A stretch of DNA of 64,000 nt from Rhyacichthys aspro (GCA_036850595.1 CM072159.1:29745612-29809611); one strand, 5' to 3'; counted from the stretch's first letter, positions 36,391-48,599 are shown. The notes: a model not told the origin generated them from the sequence alone. Numbers and translations are program-made.

Positions 36391-36709
36391 AATGTTAAAA
36401 CCCAAGCAACAGAGCGGCACATCTGGGAGCAGTTCAGGAAGCTTCATCAGTTTCTAGAAGAAGAACAGGCCCAGATCAGAGCCGTGATGAAGGAGGGGAA
36501 GCACGAGACCGAGAGCGTGAAGGACAAGATGGCGGCTCCGAGCAGAGACACAGCAGCTGCGTCACGGACCATCTACTACACAGAGCAGCTACAGAAGGGC
36601 AGACTTTCTATTCAAATACAAGTCCACAACGGGCCAAAGAGCTCTGATGGATCAGGGTCAACATCTGGACCACCAATCCTCCAACATCAAGAAGCTAGGT
36701 TTAATGTAG
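36391..36709 (+). pseudogene. TRIM (TRIM35/finTRIM-like) coiled-coil fragment, frameshifted
   Basis: In the frame opening at 36391, the translation carries the arrangement TERHIWEQFRKLHQFLEEE (36409-36465), then acidic/basic helix residues, a KDKM and an SRT-I. This is the pattern of the coiled-coil exon in fish TRIM35-like and finTRIM E3 ubiquitin ligases (usual form: TERQI-EEF-KLHQFL-EEE). After about 36611 the homology moves to another frame, where YKSTT, RALMDQG and IKKLGLM correspond to the end of the coiled-coil region. That frame stops at 36707-36709. A one-base shift therefore breaks the gene. No RING, B-box or PRY-SPRY sequence is found on either side, so it is an isolated, dead exon-sized fragment, probably copied from one of the many duplicated TRIM genes of fishes. 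It would have contributed to TRIM dimerisation. I am fairly sure of the family, less of the subfamily. Confidence 0.65.
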
Positions 36710-36837
36710 ACGCGCATTTGAGTTCATTTATGAAAAATTAGACCACGTAAAAGAAAAGAAAACAATACAAGTTTCATACGACTCAGTTAAAATCCCTGGG
36801 ACGACATATAAGATGAGGACTAATTAATGTCAAGATC
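36710..36837. other. Spacer between TRIM fragment and G/T tract
   Basis: The original frame of the fragment stays open to 36741 without homology. Nothing else is seen. Confidence 0.4.
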
Positions 36838-37055
36838 TTTTGGTGGTGGGGGGGTGGTTTTTTTGTGTTTTTTTGGTGGGTTGTTTTTTTTTGTTTTTTT
36901 GGGTGTTTTGGGGGTTTTGGGTTTTTTTTGTGGGGGTTTGGGGGGTTTTTTGGGGGTTTTTGGGGGGTGTGGGGGGTTGGTTTTGTTTTTTTTTTTTTTT
37001 TTTTTTTTTGGTTTTTGTGTGGTGGGGGGTGGGGGGGGGGTGGTGGGGGGGGTTT
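36838..37055. repeat. G/T-only low-complexity tract (218 bases)
   Basis: All 218 bases are G or T, in irregular homopolymer runs of 2 to over 20. Two strand-frames remain open through it only because of this composition. The irregular run lengths suggest poorly called sequence over a (GT)n or G-rich simple repeat. If real, the many G runs could form quadruplexes. Confidence 0.85.
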
Positions 37056-40000
37056 GAAATGTGGATAGATAAATGATGTTGTTTAAATAGGTATAGATAT
37101 ATAGCTTTTAAAATCTTTTATTAATGGTGTTCATGGTCATGTGATCCAATATGGCTGACTTCCTGTTTTGTCTGTTTTTGTTCGTCTTTACATCAAAAGA
37201 TTTTCTGGGTCTTCAACAAACTATCGCCACCTATCACCTGCAACTTTTAGTATCGTTACCATCTATAATGAGCTTTTGGATGAGAACTTTGTAAACTGGT
37301 GAGGTTTTGGAGTAATAATTTGACCTGAAAACTTTGATATCTACACTCACAGCACAGGTTAGGGTTAAAGTAGTAGAAGAGACTGTTATACAACTGGATC
37401 GACAAATTAACTTTCCATTAATAAAACATCCACCTAAAGCAGTCTTCTCGGACCACACGGATAGCTGTTCAAGGGCAACACAATTTCTTCTTATCAGATC
37501 TCACAGATTGCAGTAATCTTTTATTCCTACTAACCCATAAATTATTGCTCATGTTCTCCATTAGCTCTGGCTTTAACAGCATTATAGCAGCGGTGGTGTG
37601 GGCTCTGTTGTCAGCATGTTCTCAGTAAGTAGCTCTGATAACGTCAACTGCAGATAAAAACATTGGGATTCCCTGGGCTGGTGTCTCTCATGTCCTCCCA
37701 GTCCATTAGCCCCGCCACAGCAGCTGTACGCTTGACAAATGACTGCATCTGATCTCAGTGTCATCCGGAGTGGGCCGGGAGGGGTCTCCTGCCTCTCAAG
37801 CCCCGACACATGCTCCTTTCTTTTGTTGTACTCTCCTTGTAATCATTTTTTACACTCTTTTGAATATTTTAGGAGCTGTGGGCGAATGAGAAGGGACACT
37901 GTGCTTTGTAGCAGCAATTTCATTTAACCACAGATGAACTGTAATAAAACGAATGGACGCTCGGTTCTGATTAAGCCTTTGAGACATGAACAATGTAACC
38001 AATATTATGTTTTATATCTTACTCCTCATCTACATAAGCTCACAGTCACAATACAGAAAGGAACCTTTGCCCATTAGATGCATTATTTCATGTGTCCACC
38101 ACACATTATTTATTTATTTTGTCTATTTGGATGTGTGTGTAAAAAAGTAATGTGACCAAACCTACTCATGTCACATGGTCGAGGGTTGGGCGGGGCCAAA
38201 AACCAAGACAATACATTTTTCAAAAGAGCAATTATTGAGATTTGAATTGTTAAAAGTAATAAGATGGCTTTATATAGACTAGACATCATTGTAGGAAATG
38301 GAACTGTACTAAATTAAATCCAGATCTATATCTATATAGACAGCACTGCATTCGTCCACAATAATCATGACCAACATATTTAATCATTCAATTAGATTTT
38401 CTTAACTAAACAAAATAGCAGTTCCTCCTTGTGAACCATGACACCATCTTGTTTTCTTTTCTCATTTAATAGCTAGGGTTTTTTATATAAATCGGATCAT
38501 AATTGACTTTTACTAATCTTGATGTATGTATCTTCAGTGTTTGCGGTGCTGAGTAAAGCAGGAATCATCACTAAATTAATCAGTATCAGCTTTATTGAAT
38601 AACTAGTAAACAACGGCATGAGTTTAGTCTAACATCTGTGTTTATAAAGTAAGTTCTGCCTCCTTTTCCTCACCCTCTGCTTTGTTCTTTGGAGGCATCG
38701 AGGTCTGGAGAGGGCATAAGACGTTTTTTTTTACTCCAGATGGGTTTGATAAAGGTGAAAGTTAGTGCAAATGGGGAACTTTGGATATTTTGGTCAGTCC
38801 CAGAGCTGATCCCAAAGTCATTACTCAACAGGTTCAGCTACAGGTTCAGAGGGCAAGTCGACTGAAAGTAATTTTATTTATTTTAGTTCTAACAGCCTCC
38901 AATCAGTCACCATCAAGAAATGTAAAAATCTTCTCTGCATCAGCTGCGTGAGTCTTTACCTCAAAGTGCTCTTCTCTCTTTACAGCAGGTCGGGGGATTC
39001 TCCAAAGCCCCCTCAACTGTCTCAACTCTTCCTGGTGCCACTCGGTATATGCCAACTTTTAATTATATTTGATGAGCTGCCATAAAAAGCCAATCTCCAG
39101 TGGTGTCTGCAGGCCTTTTATTAGTGTTCTGCTTGTCCCTGCCTTGCACTGCAAATCCACCTAAGCTCTGTGTGCTTCTCTTCGCTCCTTTTTTTAATTC
39201 CATAGTCTTCCTTTTTTCCTACTCTTCCATCAAGCCCTCTGTATGACTGTCTATCCATCACACAGACTCGTATTTTCTCTGGCCCACAAGCAAATATGCT
39301 TCATTACATTTTTAATGTTGTTTGTAATTGCTCAGCACTCTCGACACGTCAAGAGCAAATCATTTTTCCACAGTGTTGGTTTGTGTTTGTTGCTCAGGGA
39401 TCTCCAGCAGCATCTCGTGAGTGTGGCACTAAACATGTTTTTATTCTCACTGATGGTTAGTGTCTGGTATCACATGGGCCCGAGAGGAGAGATGCTACAT
39501 GCGGAGATTACTCCAAAGGATATTTTTGATCTGCGTCTGAATCCATTTGCACAGACGGTGTGTGATGTGTCGCAATGTTATCCACAATTACGGCTGCATC
39601 TTTTTGATTTCAGCGCGTGTAACCAAGGAGCTATGAAACTACAGCTTTGCATCAGTAAAAAACATGAAATAAACTGATAAATGATAAATACTAAAGCAGC
39701 CCTTTAGCCCTGATGCATTACCATTGACCTTTTGAAGATAAAAGCCTGATTTTAGGCAACACCAGTTCATACAACACAGATTTTAAACCTGATCTTTCAA
39801 TGTAGAACCTAAAGAAGATTATGTATTGACCAAAGAGGGGTAAAATATGTCTTCAATGGCCTTTTTTACACTAAGATTTATGAGACTACAACGTAAGGGT
39901 GATGAGACTCAGATCCCTTGAGACCAGACAGGATTTTGACATTATTTCCAGGCGTGGCTGGTTAAAACTGTGGTTGTTCTGTGTCTTTACACCATCTTTA

Positions 40001-40629
40001 TTTCCCCCAGAAGACCTAAATATTGCCTCACACACGACTTAAAAGTGGCAGGGACATCTTGAGACTAATTTCATCCTCACACTCCATCAGCTGAGATCAC
40101 GAGACAGCTTTTCTTTCTTGTAACGTTTTGATCTCTCTTGTCACACTCCACAACATAGATTTCCTTTTCTGGTCTACACTTAAATGCTTGTACTTGATTT
40201 CTGTTGTCATAGTCAGTAGTCAATCACAAAAAATACAAAAATAACTTGCATCAAGGTTCAACAATGGTTATTTTTTAAATGAGATTAAAAAAAAGGGGGG
40301 CATAACTTCTCAAGGGCAAGTAAATGGGAAAAGCAAGTCGTCCTGGTGAAAAAGTTGGTCAGGTAAATTCCTCTTTGCGTTATGTCTAAAGTATAATTCA
40401 AGCTCTGATGTTTTCCTTGTGACAATCTTTACACACTCCACAGGCCCAGAGACCAACAAGTTCACATAAAAACAGCTGCATTTTCATTTTAAAACCAACA
40501 AATAACAAGTTGTTCGACGTGACTAAAGTCCATAACACTTATTTACTCTAAAGTCGAAGAGATTTGATGATATTTGTGATATATTTCCTGAGTGTGAGGA
40601 CTGACAACACGAGACTAACACGGCATCAT
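37056..40629. other. Unannotated DNA; possible conserved block at 37560-37925
   Basis: No gene recognised. The stretch at 37560-37925 is repeat-free, GC-balanced and has 'ccattagctctggctttaacagcattatagc', a regulatory-like texture. The 144-codon open frame at 39243-39677 shows no domain, no signal peptide and no codon bias that would set it apart. Confidence 0.5.
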
Positions 40630-40799
40630 CTTCCTAAAATAATGGCCAAGTCATTTATTGACAAAATACTTTTTTTTTTTTTTCCTAAATCATCAAAAAA
40701 ATTCTCCTATAATGTATAATATTGTTCCATATTTGGTTTAAATTTTTGTGTTTTCTGAACATTTAAAAAAAAAATGATTTAGGCCATTATTTTAGGAAG
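40630..40799. mobile_element. Small palindromic-ended MITE (170 bp)
   Basis: Both ends carry the same 18-base inverted repeat CTTCCTAAAATAATGGCC, followed inside by a related 'aagtcattt / taaatcattt' segment. The middle is AT-rich with a T run. The flanks show neither a clear TA nor an 8-base duplication, so the family is undecided. The arms are perfect, suggesting a young copy or selection for the hairpin. Confidence 0.65.
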
Positions 40800-42504
40800 G
40801 TGTGAACAGTGAGAGAGAAGTGAGAAATTAAAGCAGAACATAGGCTTATACAGTAGTGCGCAGCCATAATGTACTTTTTTTAATCTAAAACATCAATAGA
40901 TTCCCAACACATAGCTCCAGTTGGATTAACTTACTTTAAATCTACATGTAAAAAGGTCTACCACAGTGAGAGTTTTAGAGAGGACTGAAAATTTAATTCA
41001 TAACATTACCACACACACACTGTCTATGTTAAAATATTGAGTGAGTTTCTGGCAGGCTCCATCGACTCACTGACAACACAACATCAGAGAAACTCAATCT
41101 GATTTGGCAGCCGCTTTAGTTGAGTTAGTGGTTTGTACCAGTGTGCATGCTGTGAGTGTATTTATAAGTCATTTCCACGCTCAGAGGGGGTTGGCTCGGG
41201 TTTACGGACAGACTGAGGCCGCGCTTCATTCATGGCTTTTATTTTAAGGTTTCAGCAAGAAATGGAAATCGAATTGTTTAGAAAATTAATGCACTTTGAA
41301 GTCAGTCAGGGAACTTTTCCAAGACAGAAAACTGCATTATGTCAGTTTGGACTTTCTATGCATTGTTCAACTCAAAAATCAGTCAGAAGTTGTTTCAGTC
41401 AACTTTCCTGCTGTCGGTTAAAGCTGCAAGAAATGGTCCAGTCAATAAACATTTTGCCTCGAGGTGAGAATAACAACTTATTATTGAGTTTGCCTGGTTG
41501 GACAGAACTGATACACATGTTTTTTTCTTCCCTTTTTCACTTGTTCTTCACCCAAACACAATCAGAAACTCTCAGTATATTTGGTGACCACTATTTAATG
41601 AAATAACTGAACAATGATGTCGCTTTTAATGCCATTTTAAAGATAGGTTGTGTAAATGCAGCTGAACAAAATGAACTCTTTTTAATAGTTTATAATCACA
41701 TCAAAAATAGGCTCCACAAAACCCAGTCTAAGCGCTTCCCTCTTATTTTCTGCAGTTGTCTCTCTTTTTTGAAATCATCATCAGTTTTACGTCCACGGGT
41801 TACGCACAGTTTTACATTCATCAATTAAAAAAGTTGAGTTACAAAGACAAGACCCTTATTTGAACTATTTCTCCAAAGCTATAAGAAAGTTATAGCACCT
41901 TCAGAAAAGTTTTCTCTAAAAAAACTTTTCAAATATGTCTTCCCCCTGGGTAAACAGACCCAGGACCCTCACCTACCTTTGGGATGGCTTCTTTGTGTAA
42001 AAGTAATTAAATATTGAACACAGAAGAAACGAGGAGAATTTTAAAGAGCAAAGCAAAGGCAGGAGTGTGTTTAGCAACTGCAAGTGATTCTCTGTAATTA
42101 CACCCATACTTAGTGCTACATAATTAAAGAAACAACACTGACAACTTACATTTTGCTGCTGTAACAAATCAGGCTTCCATTTGGAGTCTGACTGATGAAC
42201 AAGGGACACACGAGATCATTTTTCAAACCTTACACAATTTCAGAGGCTGGTTTGAGCTCAGTCTCATCGACAGGACTTTTACATTCATTCATTTGTTTTC
42301 TTCCACCTAGTACCATCTGGGTTTCGTGGAGGACTTTTACAATTTTTAATAACTAATGTTGGTTTTGCAAGTGTTTCTGAAGTGCGTCATCACATTGCAG
42401 AGTGTATGTTTTCTAAAACTTGGTGTCTAGTTGCATTAAGATGAAGAAGTCAAAGTTACCAGTTATATTTCTACTTCCAAACAGTATTTAATGGATGCAT
42501 GAGG
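40800..42504. other. Unannotated DNA
   Basis: No gene. A 124-codon open frame at 41232-41606 lacks a recognisable domain. A 'cattcattcatttg' segment near 42281 may be a trace of a common repeat tail. Confidence 0.5.
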
Positions 42505-42600
42505 AAGATAACCACTCTTCCTCACAATATAAAGTCATGGGTTCAATCCCAGGGCCGACCGACACATGGAGTTACTGAGAGTGCACGTCAGGAAGATACT
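42505..42600 (+). repeat. tRNA-like/SINE-like fragment
   Basis: 'ccactcttcctcacaatata', then 'gtcatgggttcaatcccagggccgaccgacac', which contains a nearly perfect B box (GGTTCAATCCC). It resembles the tRNA-like portion of widespread teleost repeats and lies immediately before the decayed hAT copy. Confidence 0.45.
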
Positions 42601-42613
42601 GCACGCTTTAGTT

Positions 42614-43136
42614 CAGACATGTCAGGCCCGGGGGCAAAACATGGCACAAGGTAAGATTTTATGTGGCCCTCAGCTTCAAAAAGTAATGTTTATGGCCCAA
42701 CAGCAGCAGCTCTGTCACACAGCATTAATATACAGGCACAAATCCATGTTAAACCTGCTCAGATCCATCAAAGACATGTTCAAATCTATCTTAAACCTGC
42801 TCAAATCCAACTAAAACCTGGTCAAATCCACAAAAAAAACTGTTAAACGCCATTTAAAACCTGTTCAAATCCATATGAAACCTGTTCCGTTCTAAGACCT
42901 GTGCAAAAAAATAAAACTGTTGAAATCCAACAAAAAAACTGTTCAAATTCAACAAAGAACCGTTCAAATCCAACTAAACCCAGTTCAAAATTTAAACAAA
43001 ACCTGTTTAAATTTAACTTAAACCTGTTCAAATCCAACTCAAAACCTACTTGTGGAATAAGAATAACATCAGAAGACACTTACGGCCCTTCTCATCAAAT
43101 GTGGCCCTCACAGTAAAAGGTTCAGAAATAATACAG
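42614..43136 (+). mobile_element. Decayed hAT MITE with internal 21-base tandem array
   Basis: The left end 'cagacatgtc', then 'aggcccgggggc' and 'attttatgtggccctc', is the same family as the intact copy at 58850-59300. Near the right end 'aaatgtggccctcac' is the mirrored counterpart. Between them, from about 42750 to 43050, runs a degenerate array of a 21-base unit of the type 'aaatccaactaaaacctgttc', in roughly a dozen variants. No intact terminal repeat or target duplication remains, so the borders are approximate. Confidence 0.6.
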
Positions 43137-43779
43137 AAACATAGCAAGATAAATAAGCATGTGCCTTAAAGGCTGTCGTAGAGGAACAGGACAAAGACTG
43201 ACCAGTGGCCAACCATTAGTCTATAAATGTTGGTGTTGAAAACAGGCTCAGAACTGTTATAAACGCAGAAAAATATCTTCTTCTCAAGATAAGGCACCTT
43301 CTATATTAGTCAACCATGTTTGTTATTCTGCCTGTCAATCACTTCAGAGAGCTTTTACAACAGCGTGGTAGCTCAAATACCCAGCTTACTAACGGTGAAA
43401 TAATAAGAGTGAATCCAATCTTCTGTGAGTTACTCAGAGACGCAGACACAACAGTGAGGACCAGAGGGCAGGTAAGAAGGCACTGAGCATCCACTTAAGT
43501 CACATGAAAATGAAAATTGTTCCAAGTACTCTGTTCATACACTCACAGTGTGGTACCTGCTTCTGCAGTCACTCTTATTGGTGTCCAAATCGAAATCCTG
43601 ACTCGAGAGGCAGCAGCTTGATGATCACTGACATTGAGAGCGCCATGCACGGTGACCCCCGCGACCCCCAGCCTTAAATCTCCCAATGAAAAAAAAAAAG
43701 AAGCTTGAGAAGTTTATGATATTGCACTTCAGTGAGCAGCGGAGAAGAGAAAAATAAGTAGCAATTTTACGAGGTGCTC
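43137..43779. other. Unannotated DNA
   Basis: No gene or repeat recognised. Confidence 0.5.
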
Positions 43780-44160
43780 TAAATCAGGACGGCTTCGCTG
43801 GGACGACTTTATCGTTCAATCTGGCCGGCAGCTCTGGAGGTGTTAGTGAGGTTAGACAAGCGCCCGCCGCGCCGTAACAATAATCATGGAGCTAAGCTGC
43901 AAGCTCACGACCTGTAAATTGATTAAGGAGCGGACGGTGACAGAAATATTTTGTGCGAGCTTCTCCGGGGCGTTGTGCGGTGAATTCACAGACCTTCATT
44001 AGATGGACAGTCTGTCTGAGCGTGCACAATCCTGAGTGGAGATGATGAAAGGGTGCAAGGGGGTAATGGGAAAACTCCAAACTCATTGGCTGTGTTTATA
44101 CGAGCTGTCTCCCATGAAGAGAAGGGCCACGGCCCGCTTTGTCCCGAGATGAATAAAAAA
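43780..44160. promoter_or_regulatory. Candidate conserved non-coding element
   Basis: CpG-containing, repeat-free block ('gcgcccgccgcgccgtaacaataatcatgg', 'cctgtaaattgattaaggagcgg', 'gacggtgacagaaatattttgtgcg') inside AT-rich DNA. The open frame on the minus strand at 43892-44086 has no domain. It could be a distal enhancer; no alignment was available. Confidence 0.35.
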
Positions 44161-47100
44161 ATCATCTTCTGTCTTTTTCATTACAGAGAATCATTTCTCC
44201 CAAATCAGAGCAGATAAATCATTTAGAGAAAAACGAAGGAGGAGGCTGCACTCTTCAGTGGATGTACCAGCCCTTTGTGTCCATCCACGGTGCAGTGTTA
44301 CAGTGTGTTACTGCAGACTTTTCAGCTCAAGTCAACACAGCAGCACAGTTATTTCTGTTATGGGTTTGTGGACGCTGAATCAGGCTCCCTGATCAAATAT
44401 AACACGCACCATCAGCCACATATCACTTATTTCAACTCATCTACACAGACACACCAGACATGGGCTCATCCAAAATTAATTAACCCGTCTGTAAGCTACT
44501 ATAATATTAGCCTTTAGAGCTTCAATTGCCATCTGAAGTCAAATATAGGTTTGGAAAATAAGAAAACATGTGGTTACATAAACATGCAGTAAAGAGTCAG
44601 TGCACGACCCCAGATGTGTCCATGTACATAAATATAAATATATATAAATATAACATCTGTATTTAACGTTTCACTGAGGCAGCAGGGAAAACTGACAATT
44701 GTTTTTAAAATAGCACTGAGTTATCTTTATTATTTAGGTAGTTTCAAGGATGTGCATTTTGCATTTTCCAGTTCATATGGATTTCATTTGAATGTGTTTG
44801 CAGTAAGAACAACAAAGGCAATCTCATTTTAATGGTGTGAATGATTAATTCAGCTTGTAATACGTTTATGTTTCCAGACCGAACTAAACTGAGGTTTAAA
44901 GGTAAATGTGGACAATCATAAATCATTTGATTCAATAAAACAGGGTGACTTCATTTTATTTCACTAAAGGAGAGGAACTGGAACAGTACCACTTTTACAA
45001 AGTAATTGACAAAGAAAAAAACGAAAGTCTGTAGTATATTAAAAAGAACCCACTCTATATTTTGAGATATTATTTATAATTATTGTGGATGAACCAGTAA
45101 GATGTAAAATAGCTCATGAAGTATGCAGCCTTTACATCTTTCACAGAAAAGATAGACATATTTACACAGTTAATGGGTGTTTTAGTGAAACGGACGATAT
45201 GTTGAGCATTCAGAAACTATAATCCAACTGAAGTCCAGTCAACCAAACTATTTTACATTTCTTTAGATGTGTGTAAAGGATGCTCCAGCTGCAACAAAAG
45301 AAACACCTATAAATACAGGCTGGAAGTGTACATCTCTGCAACATCAGTTTGGGTTTAGGTTAATAGATAATATATGCTTTAATAATAAATAATAAATAAC
45401 AATTACGAATAACAGTTCTTACTTAATTCACTTTTAAAACGCAGGAAAAATGACATTTTACTTTGAAAAGGCCGGTAGCTCAACCAAACCAAGAACACGT
45501 TCCTACGACAGTCTGATGAAACAAAACCCAACTCTTACATCAGCTCCAACAGACATAAAGTAATTTTAGAAGAGGATCCTCTTCATCCTGACGCACTTAT
45601 TCTTATTACCCTCGTCCTGCCAGAGCTAGTGGCTAATTGGAGCCTCCAAACTCACCTCAGTGGTTCCACCTGCCAACTCCAAACCCCCATCGTTACATGA
45701 ACAGCCAGATCTTTTCTTTTTAGCTGCAATTGTGTATAAAGTGTCACTTGATTATGATGAAATTAGCTGTTTTAAGAACCCCCTCCACTTTGATTAGGAG
45801 CTTTTATGATGGCACACTCTTTTGCCTCGTTATTTAATTACTTCCTCTCAACAAGGAGCTGTTCAAAGCTGTTTTGGGCCCATGGATGAATTTCCCAAAA
45901 GCAGTCGTGACATTTTTTAAAACTATCTCCCGAGGCTATGTACCCTCTGGCGGCAGCTAAAGCACCCTAATTTAATCTGCTGCCAACAGACATGTTTTCT
46001 TTGATTTCCAGTCTTGTCGAAACACCAAAGAACACTGTTTTTTGAGAAAGAAAAGAAAGAACAGGCAGGTTTCGTTTTTATACGTTCCCGGGAGAAAGGC
46101 GAGCCGTGCTCCAGCACTAAGAGCAACAAGAGCGGCAGAGACACTCAAAAATGGAGTTGGTGCTATTTTCACTGTGTCGCATTTTGTTTGAAACTTCAGC
46201 CAAAAATCATAAATGTCAGTTTTAAGAGAAATGATCGCTGCCACTGCAAGTTAGCACCTGTTTTTGTTTTTTTACATACTTTTAGGGCTTAATTTGAGCT
46301 GGATCCTGCTGGAACTATGGATCTGACTCTCTTTCAACGCCTTGTAAAATTGTACTTTTGAAGAAAACAGCAGCTTTCCCTGTATTTCCACTTTTTGCCT
46401 TGAATTCACCTCTGGATGTTTGAGTTTATGTTTGTTGATGGAAGGCTGTGATTGTGACGGAGCGTCTAAACAGGAACTATCTGGACAGCATTAGGCAGTT
46501 TTTCTCAAGTTTAACAAAGAAGTATAAGTGTTTATTATCTCAACATGGCTGATTATCCGACAAAAGTGTCAGTTTATTGAGGAGTTACATGGTGTTTATG
46601 CTCTTTGTTGTCTTTATCTTTATTCATTTTTATTGTCCCAAAAACTCAACGTACAGAGAGACTCAGATTGAAGCAGGAGGAGTCACTAGAGAATATCTGG
46701 CTTTTAATAATAATTCATTACTTATTTATTAGAGTTAATATATTGTGCAAACTATTTAAAATAAGGTATAAATGAACAAAATCTTGTTATTTGGTTATTT
46801 GTGTGTTCTTTGTGCTATTTTTATCTCACTGACCCTGGATTTGAAACACTTCATTGTTCATGTATAATCCACTAGACTAAGGCCCACACTGCAGTAGTTC
46901 GAACTATTACAAGCTGGTTTGAAAAATTAGCATTTGACATTTTGTGCTGTGAGGACTTGTCCCTGATACGTTCATTAGTCGGGACTTGTCTGTGGTGAAA
47001 CTACAGGGAATACAGTGCTCTTTATTACCAGTTTGATTTCAGCAGAGTTTCAGCAGACATGGTTTTTATAATGTATAATCACCACATGCCATTACTTTAA

Positions 47101-47208
47101 GTTTCCACCTGTTTTCTCTGTAGAACTACATTTATTCCCAGTGAAAACAAATGTTATAAATCATACGTCTGCTCTCTATTATGGGATTTTAGAATAGGTT
47201 TTTATACT
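44161..47208. other. Unannotated DNA; weak conserved-like block at 45760-45960
   Basis: No gene. The 45760-45960 segment ('gatgaaattagctgttttaag', 'cgttatttaattacttcc') has homeodomain cores but is short. Overlapping frames near 45920-46290 show no domain. Confidence 0.5.
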
Positions 47209-47740
47209 TAGACCCAATCCTACTTCTACCCTTTAGCGCTCGTTCTGTGCATTCACAAGAGATGAAGGGATGTCCCAAAACTCATTTGGATCGAGGGCTG
47301 TACACCCCTCCAAACGGAGATTTTTGGGGACCACACTTTAAAGGAAGGGGTGAGATAAATTCCCAGCATGCAGTGCGTTCACCGGCACCACGGCACAATA
47401 GTCCTGTTTTATGTTTCTGGAATCTTGAACTCGTTTTTCTCCTCGGAAAGTTCCTTGAAAATGGTTGTTTTCTAACGTTAGCATCACAACGACAGGTCAC
47501 AGTCTTGTATTTGCAGAATTTTAAATGATGAAAAACACTGTTAAATGTCAGTATAAAGCGATATAATGTAAACTAACAGTTAATTTTGGGGGTTTTTTTG
47601 GGTCGTAACAACATCCTTCAGTGTCTTATGTCTGAGGTGGTGTCCTAATTCTCAGGGTTAGCCTATAATCATGGGCCTAACCCGTACCCCGTCCTTCAGC
47701 AGGACAAGGGGTAGGGCTAAGGGGTAAGTTGAAACTCCTG
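47209..47740. mobile_element. Inverted-repeat DNA element with 'acccaatcctacttctaccc' end
   Basis: The left end 'gacccaatcctacttctacc' and the right end, read on the minus strand as 'acttaccccttagccctacc', align as diverged terminal repeats. The left interior ('aaaactcatttggatcgagggctgt', 'cggagatttttggggaccacactttaaaggaaggggtgag', 'ttcccagcatgcagtgcg') matches a teleost non-autonomous DNA element I recall only by texture. No transposase frame was found. Target duplication not established. Confidence 0.45.
47676..47722. other. Stem-loop at the right end of the element
   Basis: Left arm 'cctaacccgtaccccgtcct' (47676-47695), 5-base loop, right arm 'aggacaaggggtagggctaa' (47701-47722). The arms pair with a few bulges. 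It looks like a duplicated, inverted end of the same element, perhaps from a nested insertion. Confidence 0.6.
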
Positions 47741-48599
47741 GAAAGCCATTCTTATTCGAGTTTGGGTTGGATTTGTACCAACAAATGCAGAATAACATCA
47801 GCATCTGGACATACAACCAGTCAGAGAAATGAAACCAGCTCACTCTTCTTAGACACGCGTTTACAAATGGAACAAGATGATTTCCACTCAGTCAAAAACA
47901 CTGTGAGAGTAAAGGAAGTCCATTCACAGAGAATTAAAGTAGACTTTAAACGTTTTAATTGACCCATGAATAATTTCTCCTCATCTAGAGAATGAGCGTT
48001 AATATGGAGTTTAATACTTAAAGCCATTTTATGCAGGATTTAGAGGTAAATGTTTGTAGGTGGTATATAAAAAGTATTATAATTTCTTTAAAAACAGATT
48101 CGTTCTTCATTAAAGTTAATATGAAACAAGTTGTATTTCTGATTTGAAAACTGTAAGAATCTCTAACTCTCAAACTGGAACTATCTAAGGACATAAACGC
48201 AGCAACAGACCTTGGTAATAATCACATAACATCAACAATTAACAAATATATTCATGGTATAACCTTCAAAATAAAATAATCTTCAAAATAAAACTCCCTT
48301 TCATTGCAGCTGACAAGGTAAACACTATTCATGTTAACCTTGTGGCACAGGCTTGAAGAAAATAATACATTTATAGAATTATTACATGTTTATTGATATC
48401 TCTAGTGGCACCAACAAACCACTCGTCCTTTTACTGAATCAAGCAGTGAACAGGATGAGACTAAAACGAAACAGTTTTAATTATAAAACAGAGAAATGTG
48501 CTGTGAATAAACATGATTCATCTTTTTTTTTTTTTGTCAGCTTTCATCATGCTTTCAAAATAAAGTCTACAACTTGTAAACACAGGATTTATTTGTCGA
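47741..48599. other. Unannotated AT-rich DNA
   Basis: No gene. A 17-base direct doublet ('cttcaaaataaaa') near 48265-48290 and a T run near 48525. Confidence 0.5.

Noticed and set aside
36827..37076. Glycine/phenylalanine/valine-rich frames of 67-78 codons
   Set aside because: Pure consequence of the G/T-only tract.
39243..39677. 144-codon open frame on the plus strand
   Set aside because: No recognisable domain, no coding-type codon bias and no splice or promoter context.
41232..41606. 124-codon plus-strand frame
   Set aside because: No domain and ordinary AT-rich codons.
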